From assembly GCF_022539505.1 (NCBI RefSeq), contig NW_025900020.1, positions 300,000-363,999 of the forward strand: DNA of 64,000 nucleotides, in the 5' to 3' direction. The notes beneath the pieces were generated by a model. The model was not told where the DNA came from. It saw only the letters and a list, made by a program, of their open reading frames with translations, and did no database searches. Of this stretch, positions 31,806-43,484 are shown piece after piece (within the stretch, counting starts at the first letter, position 1; each line of letters begins with the position of its first letter). The position numbers were made by a program, and so were the translations under genes. This DNA is from Lolium rigidum. Taxonomy: Eukaryota > Streptophyta > Magnoliopsida > Poales > Poaceae.

Positions 31806-33120
31806 TTTTTCAGCGAGCAAAATAGCAGTTAATTCACAGCATAATTAGCAGCAAAAATAGCAATTAAATCAGAGGAGGTGGATCACAACAAAATCATCAT
31901 CATCATATAGAAGGTAGCAATGTAGCAACAAGATCATCATCATACACAATGTAGCAGCAACATCGACACATGGTAGCAACACCATCGACACATGTAGCAA
32001 TAGCTACACACGATCGACACTAGCAATAGCTACACACGATCGACACACACCAGCTAGACACCTAGCTAAGGGAAACTAAGATCATGTACTCCAAGTGAGT
32101 TCATCACTCCCAAACTCAGGCGTCTGACCTTTCTCTAGGTAAACCGAGGTAGAACCAGCACCTGAACCACCGCCAGCAGGAAAAACACCGGAAGCACCGA
32201 GAGAATGGCGGTCGGGGTGTATCGGTGTGCCCTCGCGCGATGAACCAGGAGTGGGTCGGGGTCCGCGAACATCCCCTTCCCCACATGTTTGAGCAAGAGT
32301 TAGCATCTTAGCCATGTGAAAGGAAAGCGTGACAAGTGGTTAGGCACAGAACTTACCGGGGATCCGTGCGTAGTATGTGGTCGTGAAAGCTTCCCTCAAT
32401 GGGCACAGTGGAGTCAGCCCCGGCCAAGGTGGTTCATCTTCCGGAAGTGAGATCCTCTCTCCAGTCAAGAAATACGTCTTGAGCGCCTCCTAGATAGTTT
32501 AGATGTCAAGCGCTGCAAAAATAAATGATCAAACAAGGGGAGGTGGGACTTTTCATGTCTTTCAACCATAAAGATTGGAACTTACACGACTCGTTATCTC
32601 CTGGTACTGTTCCCAAGCTGCTCTCTTAAGGTACTAGTCGGCTATAGCAGTCAAATACTTCTCATAAGAGGGTGCGTAGGCAGCCTCAAACTCAGCCTAC
32701 AATTTCCAAGAAAATAGTCTCGTCAACTTAGCCATTCAGGAATGACTGTTGGAAAGAAGATGAAAATGAAACTTACATCGGTACGACGGTGTCGAGGAGG
32801 TGTGATAGGTGGGTCGCTGGCGCTGAGGGTAGCCTTGATCTGTGTGAGGGTCTTCTACGGCTTGATCACCCCACGCACGCGCAGCACCGACGGTGATTTC
32901 AGGGGCATGCAGGCCGCTTGCGAACGCCGAGGAAGCCCGTGTTGCTATGGCGACGAGGAGCCATCTCAACGGCAGCGGAGCTCAGAGGATTTTGTGATGG
33001 TGTTGGAAGAGAGAAGTGATGTTGGTGGTGTTGGAGGACAGAAGTGATGTTGGTGGTGATGGACGAGAAGAAATGGCTATATATAGGGCGGCGAGGGGCT
33101 GAAACGGCGGGAATACTTGG
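31806..33120 (-). pseudogene. Minus-strand transposon-associated gene remnant with own TATA box, cut by the copia element
   Basis: Going left on the minus strand: TATATATA at 33078-33085; ATG at 32964 starting MAPRRHSNTGFLGVRKRP, whose GFxGVRxRP resembles the start of an AP2/ERF domain but stops after ~21 residues; a piece ending before GTAAGT at about 32757; a helical exon near 32340-32500 (ALKTYFLTGERISLPEDEPPW) ending at a GTAAG donor; and a Gly/Ser/Pro-rich last exon (32084-32315) with AKMLTLAQTCGEG. Several introns are plausible, but no complete frame was assembled. The neighbourhood of CACTA-like repeats suggests a TNPA-like or captured gene. The copia LTR begins at 33121. Confidence 0.4.
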
Positions 33121-34851
33121 TGTAGGGATTCGTAGCATAGAAAACAAAAAATTTCCTACCGCGAGAACGCAATCCAAGCCAAGATGCAATCTAGAAGATG
33201 GGAGCAACGAGGGGATGAACGAGACTAACCCTTGAAGATTTCCAAAGCCTACGAGAGGAGGCTCTCGTTGCTGCGGTAGACGATCACTTGCTGCTTTCAA
33301 AAGCGCGTAGAAGATCTTGACGGTGCCACAATCGGGCAGCACCTCCGTACTCGGTCACACGTTCGGTGTTGATGAAGGCGACGTCCTTCTCCCCGTTCCA
33401 GCGGGCAGCGGAAGTAGTAGATCCTCCTCGGAATCCCGGCAGCACGACGGCGTGGTGGCGGTGGTGGTGGAGATCTCCGACAGAGCTTCGCCTAAGCTAT
33501 GTGGGAGAGAGAGGGAGGAGGGAACCGCTAGGGTTTCTAGGGAGAGGGGGCTCTTGGGGGTGCGGCCATGGTGGTCTTGGTGTGGCCGGCCAGCCCCTCC
33601 CCTCCCTCTTTATATAGGTGGAAGCCCCAAGGATTAGGTCAAAAGTCTCCGAATAAGACCCCAACATAAACCTTCCATATGACCAAACCTAGGGGGAGTG
33701 GGACTCCCCCCTTTCCTTTGGTGGGGTGGCCGGCCACCATGGGGAGGAGTCCACTTGGGACTCCTCCTCCCTTAGGCTGGCCGGCCAAGGTGGGTGGAGT
33801 CCTTCCATGTTGATTTCTTCCGGACTCTTCCAGAACCTTCCAGGAAAAAATACCGGATCATTTTCAAACCTAGAAAATGACTTCCTATATATGAATCTTA
33901 TTCTCCGGACCATTCCGGAACTCCTCGTGATGTCCGGGATCCCATCCGAGACTCCGAACAAAACTTCGAACTCCATTCCATATTCAATATCTACTAATAC
34001 GACATCAAACCTTAAGTGTGTCACCCTACGGTTCGCGAACTATGTGGACATGGTTGAGACCTCTCTCCGACCAATAACCAATAGCGGGATCTGGAGATCC
34101 ATAATGGCTCCCACATATTCAACGATGACTTTAGTGATCGAATGAACCATTCACATACGGTACCAATTCCCTTTGTCACGCGATATTTTACTTGTCCAAG
34201 GTTTGATCATTAGTATCTCTATACCTTGTTCAACCTCGTCTCCTGACAAGTACTCTTTACTCGTACCGTGGTATGTGGTCTCTTATGAACCATTCATATA
34301 CTTGCAAGCTATTTAGAAGACATTCCACCGAGAGGGCCCAGAGTATATCTATCCATCATCGGGATGGACAAATCCCACTGTTGATCCATATGCCTCAACT
34401 CATACTTTCCGGATACTTAATCCCACCTTTATAACCACCCATTTACGCAGTGGCGTTTGATGTAATCAAAGTACCTTTCCGGTATAAGTGATTTACATGA
34501 TCTCATGGTCGAAAGGACTAGGTAACTATGTATCGAAAAGCTTATAGCAAATAACTTAATGACGTGATCTTATGCTACGCTTAATTGGGTGTGTCCATTA
34601 CATCATTCACATAAGAACATAACCTTGTTATTAATAACATCCAATGTTCATGATCATGAAACTATGATCATCTATTAATCAACAAGCTAGTTATACAAGA
34701 GGCTTACTAGGGACTCCTTGTTGTTCACATAACACACATGTATCAATGTTTCGGTTAATACAATTATAGCATGGTATGTAAACATCATCATAAACACAAA
34801 GATATATTATAATAACCATTTTATTATTGCCTCTTGGGCATATCTCCAACA
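33121..34851 (-). repeat. 3' LTR of the copia element
   Basis: 1731 bp. On the minus strand it starts TGTTGGAGATATGCCC and ends CGAATCCCTACA. The flanking CTTGG at 33116-33120 should be the target duplication; its partner is outside the window. A purine-rich GTGGGAGAC tract adjoins the inner edge (34852-34860). Confidence 0.88.
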
Positions 34852-37800
34852 GTCTCCCACTTGCACTAGAGTCAATAATCTAGTTTACATTGTAAAGATA
34901 TAACACCTTGGCCTTCCGGTGCTTTATCATGTTTTGCTCACGGGAGAAGTTTTAGTCAACGGATCTGACATGCTCGGAAACATATGTATTTTGCAATTCA
35001 TTTGCGTCTCAACGCATCACTCATTTTCTAAATGAGTCGGCATTAAATATGTTTGGTCTTCTGGTGGAACCTTAATTCCGCGGTCTGAAATATGTCACTA
35101 ATATTGTCATACACAATATAGCTTCAAAGTTCTGACACTATCGGAACTACACCAAGTTCTCAAAGAACCTCTTGACTTAACATCCTCAGTCATTGTTAAA
35201 ACAATGACATATTCTGCCTTCGTTTGTAGAATCCGTCACAACATTTAGAACTCATCTAAATCTAGCATAGACAACTTCTAGCTCATTGTGCTACCTTTAA
35301 AAAAAAACGTAGCCTAATTTGAGATTGAAATTTTATTTTTATATGTGACCAAACTAATATCGGTGCAACACCTTACAGCGATTTGTTTGTCATTACTCAT
35401 ACAAAACTATATATCCTTGGTTCTTCTAAAGCACTCAAGGATATTCTTACTATTTATCCAATGATCATCACATGAATCATTCTGGTATATGCTTCTAACC
35501 ATTTAGAGCATAGGACATCTGATATTGTACATATTATTCATGATCTAAAATCACTCATGTGTTTTTTACTCATTGAGTGTCAGATGCACTCAAGTCTTGT
35601 AAAACCTTCACATGAAAAGAACACCTTCTTTATATTGAACTACTTCAATATTCATTCTATGTACTATTTAACTTAAACTTTTATGTGTTTCAATCCATCT
35701 TCATAGATCTTTGACACTAAATATGTTTCAGTTCATATCCTTTCATTGAAGTTTAATTCTCAATGAAACCTTTTTAATCAATTATATAATTACATTATTT
35801 ATAATCAACGATATGTCATCTACATAAAGTATTACAAATATGTCTCAGCGCTCCCACTTAATATCTTGCAAATGCAAGCCTCTTCATCTCTCTGATGAAA
35901 TTATAACTCTTTGATCATTTCATCCGGTGAAGATTCCAACTCCACGATACTTACTTCATTCAATTGAAGTTCGTATTCCTATCTAGTATTCCACGGACTA
36001 GCAAAACAATTGGTTGTATCTTGTATACACCTTTAATACACACTTCTGTTAAGTAATGTATTTTGCCATCCTACTATCATATCTCATGAAAGAAATATGT
36101 AGCGATTACTAGAATAATCCACATAGACTATAAGCATTGCTACGGAAGATCTAATCTTATCGTAGTCAACTCTTTGAACTTTGTCGTAAACAACTTTTCG
36201 ACAAGTCGAGCTTATTCAAGGATATTCCATCCAAGTCCATCAATTTTATAGATCCATTTACTTTCAGAAAGTATTCATCTATCTTGGATTTCATGGCGTA
36301 CAACCATTTTAACGGAGTCAGGGTCCATCATAACTTATTTGTTTGTAGTTGGTTTATCATTGTTCAAAATCAATCCTTTGTCCACAAATCATTTATTTGA
36401 TCACAAAGTAAACCATACCTACAAGGTTCAATAAGTACTTCGATCTCCATGGCTAAAACACTTTGTAGTCATGGAAGCCATGATCGTCGTGGCCGCTTCC
36501 GGAATCAATTTCCGATGCTGCGCTACTCTGATCATTATGCTCAGGTTCATAAACCTTATCAAGTTCTATTTTCCTCCCACTCAAAAATTTCGCTAAAAAC
36601 AATTTCTTGGAAATAAGTAAGAAACATTGACAAACACTTTTGTCTTTGTCTCCATAGTGGAAAGAATTCCCAATCAATTCTGTGGGATAACCAACAAAGA
36701 CATTCATCCGATTTTGGTTGTAAACTTATTTACTTTATGCTATGCATTCCAAAATTTAAGAAAGGACTATTAGGGTTCATACCCATGCCATAACTCGTAT
36801 GGTGTCATTTCAACGGATCATGATGATGCTCTATTCAGTGTAAAAGCGATAGTCCCTAAAGCATAATCCACAAAAATATAATGGCATCAATATTTTATCT
36901 CATCATTGATCCAACAAGGTTTAGATACATCTCTCGGATACTCCATCATCATTATGATACTCCAAGAAACGTGAGTTGTAGAACAATTTCATAACTCTCT
37001 TAGATGTTCGCTAAAACTCGTAATTCAAATATTTCCCCCATGATCCAATCATAGATATTTGACTTTTCTATTACGATGATTTCCACTTTATGCTGAAATT
37101 TATTTGAATCCATTCAAATGTTTCAAACTTCTTCCTTATCGAATATATCCACATATATACTCAATTCATTGTTGGAAGTTTTCATGAAGTAGAAGAATCT
37201 CCCGCACACAACTATGCCCAGTGAACCACATATATCATCATGTATGTTTCCACTAAGTTAGTTACCCGTTCAACTCTTGGCCTATGAACGTTATTTCAGT
37301 CATTCTCTTTAGAAAAGATTTGCAAGCGCCAAACGATTCAAAAATCGAATGACTCCAAAATTCCATTTGCATAGAGTTCGTTCATGCGTTCCTTTCTAAC
37401 ATGACCTAAATGGCGGTTCCACAAATAAGTGGAATTCAAATCATTTGCCTTATGGCATTTTAGCGTCAGTGTTATGTATGTGTGTTTCACCATTAAGATT
37501 TATAATAACTTATCCATCGTACATGGAGTAATGTCATAATTTTAACAACTCATTGTTTTTATTTGACCAGAGCAAAATAACAATTATTAAGTTTTTTATT
37601 ATAAATTCTAAGGGCTAGATAGAATGCCAACGACGAACATAATAACACTTTATTTTTGTTCCAGACGTGCATTCCTATCATATTCCTTGTCAGTCACTTA
37701 GGCCATTGTATTCTTGTATTGCGTTGTTTTGTATGACACTTCATACCAACCAATATGGTACAAATACCCAAGAATTTCATTGTGTGACCAAACGAGAAAT

Positions 37801-38089
37801 ACATCCATAACATGTATATCATTTATATACACCTGAGCTAGACTTTCTAGTCTTTTCTTTCTTTCTGCCAAAATATCTTTTGTTGTTTCTCTTTTAGCTT
37901 TCCTCATTCTCAGAAAATACTTCACCTTCAATAACTTCTAGGTTTGTTGGTCAAATACCAATAACCTTGAGGTTCTTACTTTGAAGTTGATCATCATATG
38001 ACAAGTGTTCCGAATTTCACTATTAGTAACCTTGTATTATAATGAATAATTTCACTCATAATTTTATCCATTGTTTCATGATGACTTAC
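34852..38089 (-). pseudogene. Decayed copia pol region
   Basis: No long frame remains. On the minus strand a YVDD reverse-transcriptase box survives at 35815-35826, and a GYPTELIG...SGRKIELDKVYEP segment at 36453-36707 matches the integrase C-terminal/pre-RT part of copia polyproteins in the expected order. A Lys-rich remnant (KRETTKDILAERKKRLESL) at 37698-37931 lies toward the gag side. The rest is AT-rich with many stops. Confidence 0.7.
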
Positions 38090-39178
38090 CGAGACCATGT
38101 CTGTACATGCTAGGCTCGTTTAAAGTTTAACCTCAGTATTCGCATGTGCAAATCTGACTTGCACCCGTTGCATGCACTCGTAGAATCTATAACACCCGAT
38201 CATCACGAGATGCTTCTAAACAACGAGTCTTAGCAACGGTGCATACTAAGGACGATCATTTCATAGATATGCGAATATCTTTAGTGTCCAACTTAGTTGG
38301 AGGATTGGGACGCCGGGCGTCTTCAACCTTCATACATTCCCATAAAACTTATGAGTTTATGTAGTCTCACTAGATTATATTCTATCATCTTGCAATAAGG
38401 TCTTAGATATCACATATATCTCATACCTTGCTTATTTCTGAAAACTAAATTTTCAGCTCCTTACTTTTTCAAACAGATTTGAACTTCAAGTTTCATGGAG
38501 ACAAGATAACTTTAGGTACTAATTGAAATCATAGCTCTTTGAATCAACAATGTGAGGTTTACTAAAAGTTTGCAATAGGACTTAATCATTTCTTGATTCT
38601 TTAACAATACGGTACCAGTCCGTTAAGTTTATTTTCAGATTTTAACAGTATTTCTATCTCAATAACAAGACTAGCGCATGGTAGAAAAAACGGATGCCAA
38701 TACTACAAAATTAATTCAAAATACTACTCAGACTATGTTTATGATAATTAGTTCATGTTTTAATCTAATTACTAATGAACTCCCACTTAATACAACATCC
38801 CTCGTAGTTGTTAAGTGGTGCACGATCCACATCCACTACACCAAAACCGATCATCACGTGAGATGATGTAGCTTCAATGGTGAACATCAACATGTTGATC
38901 ATATCATCCATATGACTCGTGTTCAACCTTTCGGTTTCCGTTGTCCCGAGGCCATGTATGTACATGCTAGGCTCATCAAGCAAACCCAAGTATTCTGCGT
39001 GTGCAAACATGGCTTACACCCGTTGTTTATGAACGTAGAATCTATCACATCCGATCATCACGAGATGCTTCGAAACGACGAACTGTTGCAACGGTGCATA
39101 CGAGGGGAGAACACTTTATTATCTTGATATTAATGTGAGGGATCATCTTATAATGCTACAGTCGCGTTCTAAGCAAAA
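38090..39178 (-). other. Copia interior with an internal duplication
   Basis: Segments 38095-38260 and 38950-39118 are diverged direct copies, sharing GTACATGCTAGGCTC, CGATCATCACGAGATGCTTC and GCAACGGTGCATAC. No coding capacity is seen. Confidence 0.55.
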
Positions 39179-39299
39179 TCTACACTACTTAAAAAGAACG
39201 AACGGGTTCCTTATTCTGCCAGCCTAAACCAATACGTCTAAGATTTTTGGTCGTCTCGTCGCACTATCCTTCCGCCCACGCCTACCTGGGCTGCGCCAC

Positions 39300-39850
39300 A
39301 TGGGCCACCCCAACATGGACGATCACCAGATTATTCTCAGAAAACAATTGATCATCGCCAGATCGGTGCTCCCACCGGTGGTCGTCGCCGAGCACGCCAG
39401 CGCCGCCATGGCCCTTCCACGTTGCCGCGCCCGATCTGAATTGTCGGCCTCCTCGAGATGCTGCTGTGTCCTACCTCGCCGTGGGGCTCGGTGGCGCCAT
39501 GGCCCTTCCCTCCGCGCCCGATCTGAATCGTCGGCGTCCTCGAGCTGCTGCTGTGGCCTACCTCGCCATGGGGCTCGGCGGCGCCATGGCCCTTCCCTCC
39601 GCGCCCGATCTGAATCGTCGGCCTTCCCGAGCTCCTGCTGTGGCCTACCTCAAGTCCAGCGGCCGACGTGCGCGGATCCATGACATCCCTCGTGTCGGGT
39701 CGTTGTGGTGCCTCGATCTATGGTCTTCCTCCTGTCCAGCCGTTGGCGCTCTCGTCCATGTTGCTTCTCGAGTTTGAGGACTGTGTGGCTCCTCCGACTC
39801 CGGCTCAAACGGCCGCACCTTCGGACAGATCGATACAAGTCTACTCCTAG
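39300..39850 (+). other. GC-rich exon-like island with 87-bp minisatellite
   Basis: An open frame from 39300 (MGHPNMDDHQIILRK) runs 127 residues. It contains three direct copies of an ~87-bp unit starting at about 39403, 39493 and 39580 (GGCGCCATGGCCCTTCC, GCGCCCGATCTGAAT). The reading looks low-complexity (Ser/Arg/Ala/Cys-rich). A captured exon is possible; a conserved protein is not recognised. Confidence 0.35.
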
Positions 39851-42800
39851 ATCGAAAGGTAGGTAATGCAGAATTCCGCGCTTCCCATCCGTTCCCCACA
39901 CGCTCTCTCAGTCTAACCTCTTACCGCTGCGGCCAGCGAGGACATAAGATTGGACCGAAATCAAGTTGCATTTCGGAAGCGTTGTCAACTATTACCATTG
40001 CCGTATCTTTTGTCATGGTAGGGTGTTGAGGCCCAAGCCCTCGTTCGTCGTTCATTTTATTGGTGGAATTTCCATTGGATGCACGCCGCAGGTCAGGTAC
40101 CTTACCTTCCTCACTGTCTTACACAAAAGTATGTTGATAAGAAATGTATGATGAATCAAATTTGCTTTTGTCAAGCATATGCTTACTCTTCTCAGCGAAT
40201 GAATTTCTGAGGCTCTTAGTTGCATTGAAGATACAACAACATTTGATTTGTAGATACTCAGTTATCGTGTGGTTCCATGCGATCGATGCATTTTTCATTT
40301 TCAAAAAAATCAATGATACAACTATATTATAATGATATAACAATATTATAGTTACCTGATCCCATAAAGTAATACTAGGAAGGTATGGCGCGGCGTCACG
40401 CCATACCTTATAAAGTATCCGTTACTTCTTAAGCAATAGGGCTCAAAAATGCATTTGTGCATAAGAGCGGAGATTGGGCATATGTACATATAAGTAGGCC
40501 ATGAGATTGCTAAATCTGATTACAAAGCTCAAGAGATTATTTTACATATCAGGTTCTACTTGACTTACATACTGACATATTTGTACAGATCAAAGCTTAG
40601 GTCAATAGTAAAATAGAATAGTAAAATTAGTAGTGCCTATATTCCTACTCCGCATTGTTCTCATCATTGGAGGAAAGAATGATGAGTTTCTGGCCTTTGT
40701 TGAAGAAATCGATGGAGCGGAGTCTGGTTCACCGTCACAATTGAAGGGGGGCATGAATTTCCTGCCCTTCTTCCCCATGTATATTTATCACTTGCAGTGT
40801 CTATATATATGGAGTTACTGGATCAATTACCAACCAGGACTTAGAAGAACATACATCAAAGATTCGAAAGTCTCAGTGTAGATATAGGCCAAATGCTACC
40901 GCTGATTCGCAGTTAAAAAATCATACAGAAGGTTGTAGCCCTTTTTTTTTCCACTAATCTGTGTTAAGTTTGCTATTAAGATGATAGGTACCTGCTAAAT
41001 ATGGGCAATATCGCTTGTTGTGTTTAAGATCTATACATACCATTTAATGTCCGCTAGAGACTGTAATGTTCGAGCACAGCAAGGTTTGGATTTACTATGA
41101 AAATAGTATAAATTAAACCTACCACATTGGTCCAAAAAATCTCTTGATGCAGTCCCTCCATGTAACAATTTTTCATACAACCTGCAAGAGTATCACTATA
41201 TACTCCCCTAAACCCACACGTAACTTTACTGGAAATATCACTATATCGCTATATTAATTAGGAGTCTGTATCCCAAGTAATGGAAATTACTGAGACTTTC
41301 AAGTGCAGAGCTAAGACGATGGTTGATGTTGCTATTCAGGTAAGATAGTCATAGGTATTTGTATTTCTAGCAGTAAATATTGAGTAAATGATATGTGGAA
41401 ATTAAAAGTTTGAGTAGCAAAGGGAACCTAACTTTTATCAACAGTAATACATGTTTGGATTTGCTTCTTTTTCAAAGATCTTTCGTTGCTATATGGAGCG
41501 ATAGAAAGAGAATTGTTCATAATATTTTTTTGGCCTTCTTCTTGCAGCGATTGGACAACTTCTCCGTGCCACAAGAATGTCTATCGGTAATCACCTCATC
41601 CGCTTCACTGTCTAGATTTGTTTAGAGTACTTATGCAGTCCTAAGGCTTTTCATATGTTTAAAAATGAAGCAGTGCTCATTTCGCTCACTGATTTTACTG
41701 AATATTTTGTTTTGCATGTAAGGACTGAAGTTTGAGGCAAACAAGAGAGAAGAGGAACAATATGCAAGGTCAAGATGGGGTCAATTCTAGGGTGAAGCTA
41801 GCTGATGAAGGCTGGACCTACTTCCTAAAAAAAAGTTGAAGAATGGAAGTTTTAATCACCTGTTTCCTACTCACAATGGTATATGATGTTTCACAATGGT
41901 TATGTATTTCCATAACTTATAGCAGATTACGAAAGGATTTTATGAAATGGAAGGGTTATAGATGAAACCTAGATTTAAATCACTACCAAAAGTGCATCAT
42001 TGCAGGGTAGAGAGGTCATATAGTTTATGGGTTTTAGTATTGCGATGCATGTAACATAATGCACAAATTTCGAACCTTTTATATAACCGGGACCAATTTT
42101 AATCCAGTGGGTTCTTTTTTCATCTTAGGCATTTGTTTATGAGTGTTTTGTTGTTTTGTTGAGTCTCAAATGGCATAATGTTGATCGAAGTGGTTACCTT
42201 CAACAATTACGCTGGGTTCCATGCAAATTTATTTCTTAGATGCCTCTTATTGCATTATCAATCAGCAGTAAGCTCACTCTCCAAATGCTTCTCTCAACAT
42301 CAAGGCTTATCTGACCATAACTAACAAGGAAGTTCCGTGAATTTGAGAGGAACTGAGTTTAGTGTTGGTAGTCATGGTTTCAGGTTATATGACGCATGGT
42401 GGTACTTAATGCACAAAATATTGAACATTTTATTTATAACCTGCACGAACTGTTACCTGTTCTATGATTGGTGTTCTGCAGGTTGGTGGATGCTCATAAT
42501 TTTCCAGGCATATTGTAGTTGCTCCTAATTTTCCTTTATATTACTACCAAATTAACGAGAATAGAAGCAATATTTATGACTTGATCTGTTGTTTCACCAA
42601 TACAATGACTTTGATGAACAGTAGATCGATAAAGCTATGGGAAAGCAATGAGATCATTAAATAAGGTAGCATCATTTGCTTTCTAAGTTATTGGAATATA
42701 ATCTAACACAGCTAGACCATAATAAATATAAAGAGATACATAATAACTTAATAAGTAATATCCATGTTTACGTGGTGATGTCTAGAAGTTGATATGTTTC

Positions 42801-42962
42801 TGCAAAAATAATTGAACAAACGAAAATTACCATCACCATATTTTTTTTACAGCAATTCAGTTTTATCAGTTATGGTGTTGTTCTTCTCATTCGATTTTTT
42901 TTGCAGAGCTGTCCAGGTACAGCAGCCGCGACATCATTAGGACCGGGAGATAAAGGTCGTAG
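39851..42962. other. AT-rich Helitron interior, no gene seen
   Basis: About 3.1 kb with intron-like composition, scattered GTAAG- and TTGCAG-type sites and no extended credible frame. Could be introns and intergenic DNA captured by the Helitron. Confidence 0.4.
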
Positions 42963-42983
42963 CACTACAGGAAAAACAGGCGT

Positions 42984-43350
42984 TGCCGTGCAGCACATCA
43001 TTGCCGTGAGGTGCTGCACGGCAAAGAAATCTTTGCCGTGTGCCGCGAGTTGTACCCACGGCAAAGAAAAAAAGCACGGCAAAGTCTTAGCGCGGCGCAC
43101 GGCAAAGATTCGGTTCACGGCAAAGTCAGCAGCGCCGCACGGCAAAGTATCATCGCACGGCAAAGTCCCTCGAAAGCCCACGGCAAAGAAGCAAGCACGG
43201 CAAAGAGCATAAGAGCCTCACGGCAAAGAAAACCTGGTCGGCAAAGGGGCTGGGACGTTGCCGTGGGCCTCCCTTTGCCGTGAGGCCGGGCAAAGTGCAC
43301 GGCAAAGCCTCCTTTGCCGTGCGATTTCTTCTTTGCCGTGCGCCGTCATT
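42984..43350. repeat. Left subterminal repeats of the CACTA element
   Basis: About 20 copies in both orientations of GCACGGCAAAG/CTTTGCCGTGC, the presumed binding sites of the element's TNPA-like protein. The open frames through this stretch are composition artefacts. Confidence 0.8.
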
Positions 43351-43484
43351 CATTTTATTTGTTTTCTATTTTATTTCATCTAATACTTATATTTTTTTAT
43401 TAGTTTTACTTTTTGATGACTATTTATTAGTGTTACTTAAGACAATGTGCAATACAAAATTAGTCTCCATGCTCATCCCCCACA

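Noticed and set aside
33121..34851. Solo LTR
   Set aside because: A purine tract and decayed pol adjoin it on the correct side, and the matching LTR with a PBS lies at 63058.
42901..43353. Open frames through the left subterminal repeats
   Set aside because: They are translations of GCACGGCAAAG repeats in both strands, with no start context or domain. The same holds for 57303-58034.
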